Source: VAZQ01 sp963725185 (lineage in GTDB: Bacteria; Pseudomonadota; Alphaproteobacteria; Rhizobiales; Xanthobacteraceae). Taken from it: a stretch of 64,000 nucleotides of DNA. Of the stretch, positions 17,430 to 26,794 are shown in pieces. The position numbers and the translations under genes were made by a program. Each line of letters starts with the position of its first letter. Position 1 is the stretch's first letter. The notes beneath the pieces are model-generated. The model did no database searches. It was not told where the DNA came from and was given only the letters and a program-made list of their open reading frames with translations. The stretch covers positions 744,001-808,000 of the forward strand of contig CAVRXO010000006.1 of assembly GCA_963725185.1 (NCBI GenBank), in the 5' to 3' direction.

Positions 17430-18314
17430 ATGCCAGGCAAGACCAAGCTGTTCACGCTGCTCGCCGATTATCCCAATACGCTGGCGCTCAAGCGCGGCCA
17501 GATAGGCTCGGATCTTGTTGATCTCGAGTTCTCGGATATCAAGGTTGCCAATACCGGGTTCAAGCCGCTGGTGCGCGAGGCGAAGTTCGATCTCGGCGAG
17601 CTGGCGATCGTGACCTACCTGCAGGCCAAGACCTACGGCAAGCCCTACATCCTGCTGCCCGCTCCCGTGGTTGCGCGCGCTCAGCACCACACGATCGCCT
17701 ACAATCGCGAGCGCGGGCGCCTCACGCCCGCCGACCTGGCCGGCAAGCGCGTGGGCGTGCGGGCCTACAGCGTGACGACGGGCGTATGGGTGCGCGGCAT
17801 TCTGCAGGAGCAGTTCGGGGTCGACATCGACAAGATCCGCTGGGTGACGTTTGAGGACCCCCATATCGCCGAATACAACGACCCGCCGGCGGTCGAGCGC
17901 GCACCGTCGAGCAAGAACATGGTGCAGATGCTGATCGACGGCGAGCTCGACGCCGCGATCGTCGGCGACAAGCTGCCCGATCCGCGGCTGGAAGTGCTCA
18001 TTGCGGACAACGAAACGGCGGCGGACGCCTGGGCCGCGAAGCACGGCGCGCCGATCAATCACATGGTGGTCATACGTACGGAGATTTCCCATACGCGACC
18101 GGATGTCGTGCGCGACGTGTTTCGGATGTTCAAGGAAAGCCGCGATGTCGCGGCGCGCGACGGCGACAAGGGCTCCGCGCAGCTTCAATTCGGCATCGAA
18201 GCCAATCGAGCCGCGCTCGAATCGATCATCGACATCGCGGCGCGCCAGAAGCTCATTCCGCGCAAATGGCGGGTCGAGGAGCTGTTCGACGACGTCACAC
18301 GCGGCCTCGCCTGA
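17430..18314 (+). CDS. PBP2-fold protein of the 4,5-dihydroxyphthalate decarboxylase (Pht5)-like family
   Basis: A 294-aa protein without a signal peptide, beginning with KLFTLLADYPNTLALKRG, the usual opening of proteins annotated 4,5-dihydroxyphthalate decarboxylase or ABC substrate-binding. Typical family blocks are FDLGELAIVTYLQAKTYGKP, LAGKRVGVRAYSVTTGVWVR and DGELDAAIVGD. The fold is that of type 2 periplasmic binding proteins, and the enzyme activity is proven for few members. It follows the amidohydrolase by 51 bases. A role in decarboxylating an aromatic acid is plausible but inferred. Confidence 0.8.
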   Translation: MPGKTKLFTLLADYPNTLALKRGQIGSDLVDLEFSDIKVANTGFKPLVREAKFDLGELAIVTYLQAKTYGKPYILLPAPVVARAQHHTIAYNRERGRLTPADLAGKRVGVRAYSVTTGVWVRGILQEQFGVDIDKIRWVTFEDPHIAEYNDPPAVERAPSSKNMVQMLIDGELDAAIVGDKLPDPRLEVLIADNETAADAWAAKHGAPINHMVVIRTEISHTRPDVVRDVFRMFKESRDVAARDGDKGSAQLQFGIEANRAALESIIDIAARQKLIPRKWRVEELFDDVTRGLA

Positions 18315-18362
18315 AGGACAGCGCCCAGCAAGCGCCGGACGTAGCCCGAGCGCCCGGCGACG

Positions 18363-19361
18363 TCACGGCATGCTGAAGGCGAACAGCTGGTCGGAGGTCC
18401 CGTTGCCGCCGCTGCCCTGCGCGCCGCCGGCGAAATAAGCGAAGTTGCCGACCGTGGCGGCGGCGATTCCGTGGCGGGGCGAAGGCAGCGGCGCGAGCTT
18501 CACCCAGCGATCGGCCTTGACGTCATAGCCGTCATTGTCGCTCAGGCTGTAGGTGTCGGTCTCGCCGCCGACCACGAGGATGAAGCCCTTGTAGAACGCG
18601 ACCGCGAGCGAGCTGCGCGGCGCCGGCAACGGCGCCGCCGTGCTCCAGGAATTCGTGGCCGGATCGTAGACGAGGTGCGCATCGGTGGTCTCGGTCGGCT
18701 CGCCGAAGCGGCCGCCGATGACATGGATCTTGCCGTCGACCGCGATGGTGGCGGTGTGATCGTGCGCTCTGCCGGGCACGGGCGCTGCTTCGCTCCATTT
18801 CCCGGTCGCGGGATCGAGCACCTGGTGGGTGGACACCGTCTTGAAGTCGGGACCGCGACCGCCGATCGCGTGGATCTTGCCGTCGACCGCTGCGACGCCG
18901 ACCGAGCCGCGCGGGCTTGCGAGCGGCGGGAGCGTCCGCCAGCTGTCGCCTGCCGGATCGTACTCGTACACGCCGTTGACCGGGTTGACGTGGCGCGCGT
19001 CGGCAAATCCGCCGACCACATAGATCTTGCCGTTCAGCGCGACGGCGTTCATGTGGTTGGCGCCGCGCGGCAACGGCCAGCGCACGCGCCACTGGTCCGT
19101 CATCGGATCATATTCTTCATTGCGGGCGAGATCGGCTGCGCCGCCGCCGATATTGCCGCCCAGCACATAGACTTTGCCGTTGAGCGCGGTGGCGGCGACC
19201 TCGTTGCGAATTGCGGGCATCGGCGCCTTGAGCACCCAGCTGCCGAGCGCGGGGCTTTCGGATCGCGCCGGCGCGATCGCCCACAGGCCGAGAAGGCATG
19301 CGCCCAACGCAAGCGCGTAGCGCAGCCTCGCGGTCATGTTGAATTGCGTCCTCCGCGCCAT
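18363..19361 (-). CDS. Exported Kelch-repeat beta-propeller protein
   Basis: A 332-aa protein with a signal peptide (YALALGACLLGLWAIAPARS) and about six Kelch repeats, each of the form NGKVYVLGG, a variable loop, YDPxTxxW and xxPLPxPR (GKIYVVGG, GKIHAIGG, GKIHVIGG and so on). Such propellers bind ligands or proteins, and some are galactose oxidase- or sialate mutarotase-like. No catalytic motif stands out. The ATG at 19361 has GGAGG 6 bases upstream and is preferred to two earlier starts. It converges with the Pht5-like gene. Confidence 0.85.
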   Translation of the reverse strand: MARRTQFNMTARLRYALALGACLLGLWAIAPARSESPALGSWVLKAPMPAIRNEVAATALNGKVYVLGGNIGGGAADLARNEEYDPMTDQWRVRWPLPRGANHMNAVALNGKIYVVGGFADARHVNPVNGVYEYDPAGDSWRTLPPLASPRGSVGVAAVDGKIHAIGGRGPDFKTVSTHQVLDPATGKWSEAAPVPGRAHDHTATIAVDGKIHVIGGRFGEPTETTDAHLVYDPATNSWSTAAPLPAPRSSLAVAFYKGFILVVGGETDTYSLSDNDGYDVKADRWVKLAPLPSPRHGIAAATVGNFAYFAGGAQGSGGNGTSDQLFAFSMP

Positions 19362-19659
19362 GTGAACCTCCATTGAGCGGTTGCGTCGCCTCACGCAGCC
19401 TTACGAAAGAACCCGGGCCGCGCGCCATGCAACCAAAGACTTACCACACGACGTCACGGCGGTCCGGGTCTTGAAACGGAGTTTGGCGCCGAGAACCGCA
19501 GGCTTATTCGGCCGTCGGTGCGCCCGCGCAAGAAGCGCATGCTGGTCGAAGGACCATCGCGATTTGGCGGCGGCGAGGGATTCGTTCGATCTGGCTTTAG
19601 CCTTCAAACCATGTAGACTGTAGAGACAAAGCTTGCGGCAACGCTTCGGGGAGGACAGC

Positions 19660-20037
19660 ATGCGAAGGTTCGTAGTTTCGATCACGGCGGCAACCGCCTT
19701 GGTTGCCGGCGGTGCGATGATTGGCGCAAGCGCGGGCGCTGCACCGATGGGCGCGCCCGGAGCAGTTCGTGCGGCGGCCGACACCCTAAACGTGATCGAA
19801 GACGTGCAGTTCATCTGGGCGGGTCGCAATTACTGCTGGTATGACGACGGCTGGAATGGGCCGGGTTGGTATTGGTGCGGCTACGGCCCGCGCGTCGGTT
19901 TGGGCTGGGGCGGTGGATTTGGCTGGCATAATTGGCGTGGTGGGCGTCCGCTTGTCGGACACTTCGGCGGTGGCCATTTCGGCGGCGGCCACTTCGGCGG
20001 CGGCCATCCTGGTGGCGGCGGTGGCCATCATCACTGA
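19660..20037 (+). CDS. Exported Gly/His-rich protein
   Basis: A 125-aa protein with a signal peptide (ATALVAGGAMIGASAGAA). Its mature part has a Trp/Tyr/Cys-rich block (GRNYCWYDDGWNGPGWYWC) and ends in FGGGHFGGGH-type repeats with a His cluster, as in small exported rhizobial proteins of unknown role. The His-rich tail could bind metals. GGGAGGAC precedes the ATG. The same reading frame continues past the TGA stop into a broken endosialidase-chaperone domain (next entry). Confidence 0.8.
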   Translation: MRRFVVSITAATALVAGGAMIGASAGAAPMGAPGAVRAAADTLNVIEDVQFIWAGRNYCWYDDGWNGPGWYWCGYGPRVGLGWGGGFGWHNWRGGRPLVGHFGGGHFGGGHFGGGHPGGGGGHHH

Positions 20038-20205
20038 GGCATCCGCCTCAGGGAGGACATCGCGCAGCTCGGACGCCTCGCCAACGGCATCGGCGTCTAC
20101 CGCTTCCGCTGCGAGCGAAGCGACCATACCGCGTATGTCGGCATGATGGCGCAAGAGGTCCAGCGCATCGTGCCGAACGCCGCGGCGCGCGGCCGCGACG
20201 GCTAG
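20038..20205 (+). pseudogene. Remnant of a peptidase S74 (endosialidase chaperone / tail-fibre) domain
   Basis: Translation in the frame of the preceding gene gives IRLREDIAQLGRLANGIGVY, then RFRCERSDHTAYVGMMAQEV and QRIVPNAAARGRDG, then a TAG stop. This matches the intramolecular chaperone domain of tail-fibre-like proteins (R-L-x-x-D-I, VGVMAQEV, GRDGY), but the final YLRVDY part is missing and there is no start codon. It directly abuts the TGA of the Gly/His-rich gene in the same frame, so it is a gene fragment, possibly from an old fusion or deletion. Confidence 0.65.
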
Positions 20206-20240
20206 AGGAAGCACGAGGCTAACCATCGAGGGAGGACACC

Positions 20241-21200
20241 ATGAAGCGGCAGTGGGGTCGGCGCGAGCTCATCAAGACGATGGCGGGGATCACCGCTACG
20301 GCCGCGGTGTCCCTGGCACGTCCGCATCCGGTTGCGGCACAACCGGTCAAGTGGTCGGCCGGCACCGAGCCCGCCAAGCTACGCGCGCCCGCCAACGCGG
20401 CCGATTGTCATCACCACATCTATGATGCGCGCTACCCCGCCGATCCCAAGGCGGCGCTGCGCCCGGGGGACGCGCTGGTCGAGGATTACCGCGCCCTGCA
20501 GCGGCGCATCGGCACCACCCGGCACGTCATCGTGCAGCCTTCCACCTACGGCACCGACAACCGCATCACGCTCGACGCGCTGGCGGCTTTCGGCCCGGAG
20601 GCGCGCGCGGTGGCGGTGGTCAATGACGGCGTTGCGGATGCCGAGCTCAAGCGCATGGACGCGCTCGGGGTGCGCGGCATCCGCTTCAATCTGGCGCAAG
20701 CGGGCGCCACCACGGCCGAGATGATCGAGCCGCTGTCGAAGCGCGTGAACGATCTCGGCTGGCACATCCAGATCAACGCCACCGCGGCGACCATCATGTC
20801 GATCATGGACATCCTCAACCGGGTGCCGTCGCCGATCGTGTTCGATCATCTGGCGCATGTGCCCGAGCCGGCGGGGATCGGCGATCCGCTGTTCGCCCGC
20901 GTGCGCGGGCTGATCGACAAGGGCAAGACCTGGGTCAAGCTGTCGGGCGCCTACCAGGACACCAAAATCGGCCCGCCGACCTACGCGGACTCAAGCGCGG
21001 TGGCGCGCGCCTATGTCAAGGCAGCGCCCGAGCGGATGGTCTGGGGCAGCGACTGGCCGCATCCCTCCGAGCGCGAGACCAAGCCCGACGATGGGCTGTT
21101 GTTCGATCTGCTCGCCGATTGGGCGCCCGACGAAGCCACGCGGCAGCGCATCCTGGTGCAGAACCCGGAGGCGCTCTACGGATTCCCGAAAACCGCGTGA
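20241..21200 (+). CDS. Tat-exported amidohydrolase (2-pyrone-4,6-dicarboxylate hydrolase-like)
   Basis: A 319-aa TIM-barrel hydrolase with a twin-arginine signal (GRRELIKTMAG) that should place it in the periplasm. Metal and catalytic landmarks are DCHHHIYD near residue 55, VFDHLAHVP near 200, KLSGAY, and WGSDWPHPS, whose Asp is expected to be catalytic. LigI-type relatives hydrolyse 2-pyrone-4,6-dicarboxylate in lignin-derived aromatic breakdown, but exported versions have unknown substrates. GGGAGG precedes the ATG. It converges with a frameshifted amidase gene. Confidence 0.87.
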   Translation: MKRQWGRRELIKTMAGITATAAVSLARPHPVAAQPVKWSAGTEPAKLRAPANAADCHHHIYDARYPADPKAALRPGDALVEDYRALQRRIGTTRHVIVQPSTYGTDNRITLDALAAFGPEARAVAVVNDGVADAELKRMDALGVRGIRFNLAQAGATTAEMIEPLSKRVNDLGWHIQINATAATIMSIMDILNRVPSPIVFDHLAHVPEPAGIGDPLFARVRGLIDKGKTWVKLSGAYQDTKIGPPTYADSSAVARAYVKAAPERMVWGSDWPHPSERETKPDDGLLFDLLADWAPDEATRQRILVQNPEALYGFPKTA

Positions 21201-21343
21201 CGTTCTGCCAAACGGGTCGCCGCGCCGGGCGCTTTCGACCCGGCCGTCTACCCTTCAGGCCCGGCGCCAAGCGGCCAAGAGGTGCGGATCCTCGCCCGGC
21301 CCCTGCTATTGAAGAAGCGCCGTCTCATGGGCCGCCTCCAGGT

Positions 21344-22946
21344 CTAACGCAACGCGGGAGTCGTCTTGGGCGGGACCCGATGGTGCGTCGCCTGCTCGTA
21401 CGAATAGGCAAGCTTGAGCAGAGTCGGCTCGCCGTAGGGCCGGCCGAGGAAGGTGATGCCGACCGGAAGATCGTCGCTGGTAAATCCGGCCGGCACCGTC
21501 ATCGAGGCGGCGTAGACCAGGAACGTGTTCAGCGTAGGCACGCCCCGGTTGCTCGAGTAGGGCGGATTGATCCCGTCCTTGATGAGCGTGGGCTGGTGCT
21601 CGACGGACTTGTGGACGATGGCGTCGAGCTGGTTGTCGGCCATCACCTTGAATACGTTGAACGTCAGCTGCTCGCGGGCGAGAAGGAACTCGAGGTATTT
21701 GGCTGGGTCGAGCGCCGGGAGCGGGTTCCTCCACTGGTCGGCCTTGAAGGGCGGGAAGCTCTTGCCGATTTCGGGGGAGTTGGCGATGTCCTGGCGCGTC
21801 TTAAGCGGCGAGTTCGGGATTGCGGGCCAGATAGAGCCGCAGGGCTTGATCGTCCGCGGGCGGATTACGCGTCCTCTTCGCCAGCAGCGTCTTGAGGTCC
21901 GGGATCACGATCGGATCCACGATGACAGCCCCCGCGCTTTTCAGCTCCGCGATGTTCTGCTCGAACACGGCGTCGACCTTCTTGAAGTCTTCCGACCCGG
22001 GCTCGGTGCCGACACCGATCGGCTCGCGCAGGATCCCGATCCGCGCACCCTTCAGGCCGTCCTTGTCGAGAAACCGGGTGTAGCTGCCGTCGGTTTTTCC
22101 GATCCCCAGAGCCGTTACCGGATCCTCCGGGTCGTATCCGACCATGCCGTCCAGGACCAGGGCCAAGTCCTTCACGGTGCGCGCCATCGGGCCCATTTGG
22201 GCGACCGGGGACGGGTATCCGTCCCACATGCCGCTGCGGCTGACCAGGCCCGGGGTCGGACGCAACGCGACCACCGCATTCCACGCTCCCGGCCGGCGGA
22301 TGGATGCGAGAGTTTCTTCGCCCAGCGCAACGGTCGTCAGGTTCGCGGCCAGCGCTGCGCCGGAGCCGCCGGACGATCCGCCGACCGTCCGCTCCAGGTC
22401 GTACGGGTTGCGCGTGACGCCGAACATCGAGCCATAGGTGTCGCCGGCCGCATACTCGCTCAGCGTGGTCTTGCCCAGGATGATCGCTCCCGCCTTGCGC
22501 AACCGCTCCACCGCGAACGCGTCCCTGGGCGGCCGGTAATCCTTGAACACGAGCGTGCCCAGCGTGGTCGGCATGCCGGCCGCATCGATCTCGTCCTTGA
22601 CTAGGACCGGGATGCCGTGCAGCGAACCGACAAGGCCGGAGCGTTTGTACGCGGCATCGAGCTTGTCGGCCTCGTCCAGCGCATGCGGGTTGAGCGTGAT
22701 GATCGCGTTGATGGTGGGGCCGCTCTTGTCGTAGGCGTTGATCCGATCGAGGTAAGCTTGCACCAGCTGATGCGCGGTCAACGCGCCGGATCCATAGGCC
22801 GCATGAATATCGTCGATCGACGCCTCTACGATCTGAAAAGGTGGCGCCATGTTGTTGCTACCCTGACCATGACCGAGAGGCGCGTACATGACCGACAGCG
22901 CCACGGCTACCGCGGCCGCTGCCGTATTAAACGTCCGCTTTCTCAT
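21344..22946 (-). CDS. Amidase signature-family enzyme, exported, frameshifted
   Basis: The corrected product is about 533 aa with a signal peptide. The amidase signature triad is visible: Lys in PVLVKDEID, cis-Ser in VGGSSGGSGAALAA and nucleophile Ser in EETLASIRRPG. One extra G near 21815 (RNPE instead of RNPNSPLKTRQD) shifts the frame and gives an early stop at 21801. The C-terminal part from PLKTRQD to the stop at 21344 continues in another frame with good family similarity (TVPAGFTSDDLPVGITFLG). Amidases of this kind hydrolyse aliphatic or aromatic amides. The frameshift is probably a sequence error, given the pattern across the window. Confidence 0.82.
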
Positions 22947-23061
22947 TTGAAAGGCCCCCGATCGCATCTCACCGGCAAGACAGCAGGCTACACCAATCGG
23001 TGCTCGCTTTACAGGGTGACCTCGCCGGTTGCCGGCCTGTTGCGGGGCGCTGTTGCCGGCG

Positions 23062-23571
23062 CTATCCCGGCGGTCGGAGTGAATGGTGCAGCCACGGATC
23101 CGGGACGTGCCGCGCGGCATCGACGTCGATCACTTGTTGATTGGTCTGCGCGCGAATGACGATGCGGTGAACCCCGCCGATTGCCGCATTGGGCACAAAC
23201 GCGCTGACCCCGCTCGGCTGCCCGGTCGTGACATCCGGCGGGCAGGCGACAAAATCATAGACGGCAGTGCCGCCATGGGTTTCTTCCAACACCAGCTGTT
23301 TGCTGGTCCAGCGGTCGTTGGAGGCCGTGCCCACGGCGACGATCACTGCCGTGTCGCGCTTGATTTGATGGATTTCCGCGCGATCCACGGCGAGAACCGG
23401 CTGCGACGCACACGAAACCGGGGGCGGTATCGGCGGCAGGACATGTTCGTAATAGGTCGGCTGCGCGGCGACCAAAATGGGTGTCCCGGCTACCAACCCC
23501 AGCGCGGCCAGCCCGGCAAGAGCCGCGGCCGCGATCGGTTTTCGCCGGCTGTACCCTTGGTCAATCGCCAT
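23062..23571 (-). CDS. Exported hypothetical protein, 169 aa
   Basis: It has an N-terminal hydrophobic segment (AAAALAGLAALGLVAG, cut near VAAQ) and a mature part with two cysteines (VSCASQP and VACPPD) that may form a disulfide. The middle shows alternating beta-type sequence (DTAVIVAVGTASNDRW). I recognise no family. The ATG at 23571 is preceded only by a weak GGCGGG. It lies between the amidase gene and another small exported protein gene on the same strand. Confidence 0.6.
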   Translation of the reverse strand: MAIDQGYSRRKPIAAAALAGLAALGLVAGTPILVAAQPTYYEHVLPPIPPPVSCASQPVLAVDRAEIHQIKRDTAVIVAVGTASNDRWTSKQLVLEETHGGTAVYDFVACPPDVTTGQPSGVSAFVPNAAIGGVHRIVIRAQTNQQVIDVDAARHVPDPWLHHSLRPPG

Positions 23572-23615
23572 CGTGCCCGCCAATCGACATCGCCGGCGCT
23601 CTCACGCCGCCGCCG

Positions 23616-23888
23616 TCATCGCTGTGCCGGCTGGGCGCGCGCGGCGGCAGGAGCCGGCGTTGCCGCCTGCGGCGCCGGGGCCGCCGGCGTCAATGCTGGC
23701 GCGGTCATCGGTGCAAGCGGAGTCAGGGACGGTGGGTTGATCGGTGCGGGCAGACTGGGCTGCATCGACAGGCTCGGCAGCGCGCCGCCGATCTGCGCCT
23801 GCGCGCGCGCCGGTGCGGCGCTGGCGAGGGCGAGCCCCAACACTGCGAGTCCAGCAGCCAGATGCCACGGCCTGCTCCGATGGCTCAT
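23616..23888 (-). CDS. Small exported Pro/Ala-rich protein
   Basis: A 90-aa protein with a convincing signal peptide (LAAGLAVLGLALASAAPARA) and a mature part made almost wholly of Pro, Ala, Leu, Ser and Thr (NPPSLTPLAPMTAPALTPAA). Low-complexity tails like this can span or anchor in the cell wall. The ribosome site is weak, and a longer frame opens at 23996. No function can be assigned; composition makes chance coding possible. Confidence 0.45.
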   Translation of the reverse strand: MSHRSRPWHLAAGLAVLGLALASAAPARAQAQIGGALPSLSMQPSLPAPINPPSLTPLAPMTAPALTPAAPAPQAATPAPAAARAQPAQR

Positions 23889-23999
23889 GATGGAATTCCG
23901 TACCCATACCCCTCCTCCTTTTCCGGTCAACATCACGGGATAATCGGCCAATCTTAGCAGAGGAAGCAGCCGGGCACTAAGAAATTGCGCGCGCAATCC

Positions 24000-25460
24000 T
24001 CATCCCAGCAGGTTCAGCTTGAAATCCGCCCGCCGCAATACGCCGTCGCGGGCCTCCTGCGCCAGGCGCACGATGCGCGCCGCGTCGACGCCCACCAGAT
24101 TGCCGCGCCACTTCTTGATCTTGCCCGCGATGAAGACATTCTCGACATTGCTCGGGTTCATGAGGTTGACCACGTCGCCGGGCGCGTTGTTAAGCGGCCA
24201 GACATTGAGGCGGTCGGCGCGCAGCATGACGATATCGGCCTCCTTGCCGGGCGTCAGCGTGCCGACCTTGCGGTCCAGCAGCGCGCAGCGGGCGCCCTCA
24301 ATGGTGGCGAACTCCAGCACCTCCCGGCAGGTGAGCAGCGCGGGCGGCTTCAGATCGCCATTGCGGATGCGTTGCAGGACCATCAGGCGCTGCAACGTGA
24401 AGGTCGAGCGCATGATGGTGAAGGGGTCCTGCGCCATCGTCACGTCGACATCGGAGCTGAGACTCGGGCGCACGCCGTGGTCGATGGCATCCTGGATGGC
24501 CGGCATCCCATGGCCCATCGCCATCTCGATCGGCGGGGCGAGCGAGACATGGCCGCCGGTGTCCCGGATCAGCCGCCAGGCGATGCCGCTCAGATGGTTG
24601 CAGTGGATGTATTCATCACCGGGCTGCAACAGGCCCATGCGGCCGAGCTCCACCAGGGCTCGCTCGGTATTGCCGCTGACCCCATGGGAGACGATCGGCA
24701 CCCCGGCCTCGCGGGCGACGGCGAAAATCTTTGCATCCAGCGTTCCGCCGAGCGCCAGCGTGAGCAGCTGGTTGCTCGAGCTGAAGGTCCCCTCCTGCAG
24801 CCGGGCGATGTCCTGCGGGTATTTGGTGCCCGGTCCGGCGCCGCGCGAATAGGCATAGACGGCCCGCAATCCGGATTCCTGCAGGGCGCGAATGCCGGCG
24901 TCGCTGTGCTCAGGCGTGTGCGAGACCTGCGAGGTGTCCACTGCCGTGGTCGTGCCGGCGTCGATCATCCCGAGCGCCGTCACCAGCACGCCGGCATACA
25001 CGTCGCTCGGCCGGTAGGCCGCCGTCAAGGTATTGCTGACGTCGCGATTGTAGTCGGGATTGAGCAGGCCGTTGGTGAGGATGTTGCGCAGGATGCCCTG
25101 GTAGAAATGGTGGTGACTGTCGATGAAGCCGGGCAGCACGATCCGGTTCAAGGCATCCACCACCGCGACCGTGTCGTCCGATACCGCAATGTTGGGCCGC
25201 ACCTCGCGGATCCTGCCGTCCTCGATCAGGACGTCGGCCTGGGCAAAATCGCCCACCTGCCGGTCGAGCGTCAGCACCACCCCGCCCTTGATGAGGATGC
25301 GACGCCGTCCTTGCAGCCGGGCGAGATCGGCATCGGTATCGGTTGCGCCGGCGCCCTGCGCGAGTGCCCCTTCGACGTGAGCCGCGGCGCCGCCGGCAGC
25401 GAGGCCTGCGCCCGACTGCAGAAAGGCCCGCCGCGACGTTGCGTTGCTTTGGTCGGACAT
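24000..25460 (-). CDS. Tat-exported amidohydrolase (SsnA/atrazine chlorohydrolase-like deaminase family)
   Basis: A 486-aa metal-dependent hydrolase. A twin-arginine signal (TSRRAFLQSGAG) predicts export. The catalytic pattern of the cytosine deaminase/TrzA-AtzA group is present: DSHHHFYQG for the first metal ligands, VSHGVS, EYIHCNHLSG and SSDVDVTMAQDPF with the catalytic Asp. The ends form the usual composite beta sandwich (ILIKGGVVLTLD and LTPGKEADIVML). Relatives deaminate or dechlorinate triazines, guanine or adenosine analogues. GGGAGGAAG precedes the ATG. It is divergent from the GlcG-type gene with a 112-base gap. Confidence 0.88.
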   Translation of the reverse strand: MSDQSNATSRRAFLQSGAGLAAGGAAAHVEGALAQGAGATDTDADLARLQGRRRILIKGGVVLTLDRQVGDFAQADVLIEDGRIREVRPNIAVSDDTVAVVDALNRIVLPGFIDSHHHFYQGILRNILTNGLLNPDYNRDVSNTLTAAYRPSDVYAGVLVTALGMIDAGTTTAVDTSQVSHTPEHSDAGIRALQESGLRAVYAYSRGAGPGTKYPQDIARLQEGTFSSSNQLLTLALGGTLDAKIFAVAREAGVPIVSHGVSGNTERALVELGRMGLLQPGDEYIHCNHLSGIAWRLIRDTGGHVSLAPPIEMAMGHGMPAIQDAIDHGVRPSLSSDVDVTMAQDPFTIMRSTFTLQRLMVLQRIRNGDLKPPALLTCREVLEFATIEGARCALLDRKVGTLTPGKEADIVMLRADRLNVWPLNNAPGDVVNLMNPSNVENVFIAGKIKKWRGNLVGVDAARIVRLAQEARDGVLRRADFKLNLLG

Positions 25461-25572
25461 CTTGGCTTCCTCCCGCATGGACGACTGTACCGAGGGATGT
25501 ACACGCGTCGCATCCTAGCGGAAGATGCGCCCCAAGAGGAGGCTGGCTCCGCTCGAACCAAGGAGGGATCAG

Positions 25573-26226
25573 ATGATCGTGCGCAAATTGCAGGTGGCGT
25601 TGCTGAGCGCGGCGGCGGCGTGGGGTTTCGGCTCCGCCCGTGCGCAATCGACCTATGACGGGAACGGGCAAGTCCCGCCGCAATTCGTCATTTCCGGCAA
25701 GGCCGCGGAGCGACAGCACGACCACATCTCGATCAATGCCGACACCGCGGAAAAGCTATCGAAGGCCTGCGAAGCCATCGCCAAAAAGAACAACAGCGCG
25801 GTCGTGGTGGTGGTGGTCGATCCGTACGGTCTGGTGGTGCACGAGCATCGCATGGACGGCGAGGGCTGGATCCAGGTCAATGCGACCGAGCAGAAGGCGC
25901 GCACGGCATTGCGCACCCGCGCGCCGTCCCATGTGCTGACCAATCGCAATGTCCAGGACCCGTTCACCAACCAGAACATGGCCGGCTACGGCCTGACCAC
26001 CCAGGAGGGCGGGCTTCCCATCATCGTCAACGGCCAGCTGATCGGCGCCATCGGGGTCGGCGGCATTCCGCCGGCCGAGCGCACGGCGACCTATGGGGAG
26101 GAGATGTGCGCCCGCGACGCGCTCGAGGCCGTGATCGGGCCGCAGCCGCCGCTGCTGCCGGACCTGGCGGCGCAACGCAACAACAACCCGGCGCCCGCGC
26201 GCGGTGGCGGAGCCGCGAACCCGTAG
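25573..26226 (+). CDS. Exported GlcG/HbpS (DUF336) family protein
   Basis: A 217-aa protein with a signal peptide (LLSAAAAWGFGSARAQ). The DUF336 core is clear: NADTAEKLSKACEAIAKKNN, VVDPYGLVVHEHRMDG, KARTALRTRAPS and GGLPIIVNGQLIGAIGVGG. HbpS binds heme in Streptomyces, and GlcG sits in glycolate operons; the biochemical role of most members is unknown. The C-terminus is a Pro/Asn/Gly tail. AAGGAGGGATC precedes the ATG. A second, cytoplasmic member lies at 53548. Confidence 0.85.
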   Translation: MIVRKLQVALLSAAAAWGFGSARAQSTYDGNGQVPPQFVISGKAAERQHDHISINADTAEKLSKACEAIAKKNNSAVVVVVVDPYGLVVHEHRMDGEGWIQVNATEQKARTALRTRAPSHVLTNRNVQDPFTNQNMAGYGLTTQEGGLPIIVNGQLIGAIGVGGIPPAERTATYGEEMCARDALEAVIGPQPPLLPDLAAQRNNNPAPARGGGAANP

Positions 26227-26348
26227 CAGTCATTGCCTGTCATTTCCTCCGGATTGCATGTGACCGCGGGCAGGAAGGCGCCTTGATCGCGCCGGCGCGG
26301 TCATTTTGCATTCAGCTTGAACCGAAGTAGTCTGCCGGTATTGGTCAT

Positions 26349-26384
26349 GCGACCATAGTTCAGGCGGCGACCACGGTTCAGGCT
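26349..26384. repeat. Imperfect 18-bp tandem repeat upstream of the dodecin gene
   Basis: GCGACCATAGTTCAGGCG is followed directly by GCGACCACGGTTCAGGCT, 15 of 18 bases the same. It ends 16 bases before the dodecin start codon, in the leader or promoter, and could bind a regulator; this is not shown. Confidence 0.5.
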
Positions 26385-26400
26385 TGAAAGGATCGATCCA

Positions 26401-26625
26401 ATGGCGAAGAAGCAATCGGAAAATAGCGTCTACCGGATTGTCGATGTCGTTGGCGTCAGCGACAAGTCATGGGAGGATGCCGGTCGACGTGCGGTGGAAA
26501 CGGCCGCCGGGTCGCTGCGCGATTTGCGCGTGGCGGAAGTCACCAAGATGGACATGAAGGTGGAAGACGGAAAGGTCACGGCATTCCGCACGCGTGTCGC
26601 GCTCTCGTTCAAGTACGAGGCCTGA
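26401..26625 (+). CDS. Dodecin (flavin-binding small protein)
   Basis: A 74-aa protein with the dodecin pattern SVYRIVDVVGVSDKSWEDAG, an Ala-rich helix, then LRVAEVTKMDMKVEDGKV and AFRTRVALSFKYE. Dodecins form hollow dodecamers that store or buffer flavins and protect cells from free flavin. Length matches the family. GAAAGGATC precedes the ATG. It stands alone. Confidence 0.93.
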   Translation: MAKKQSENSVYRIVDVVGVSDKSWEDAGRRAVETAAGSLRDLRVAEVTKMDMKVEDGKVTAFRTRVALSFKYEA

Positions 26626-26794
26626 TCGGCCGGCGCCGCAGCGGCTTGCGCCTGCTGTGCTGGTGCCAGCGAAGCAAGCTGATGGAATTGGTCCTGTTCC
26701 GGCTGCTCTGCCGATGGTCGGAGCGGCGCGTCGGTAACTGGTCGCCGAATCATGTCGCGCCCCGCCGAAGCTTTGCTTGAAATAGATGAGATCG

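Noticed and set aside
19660..20205. Possible prophage tail-fibre region
   Set aside because: Only an S74 chaperone fragment is present; no other phage gene, integrase or attachment site was seen. Such chaperone domains also occur in small rhizobial proteins outside phages.
23985..25658. 557-codon plus-strand frame over the amidohydrolase gene
   Set aside because: Antisense to an enzyme with intact metal motifs; no recognisable domain of its own.
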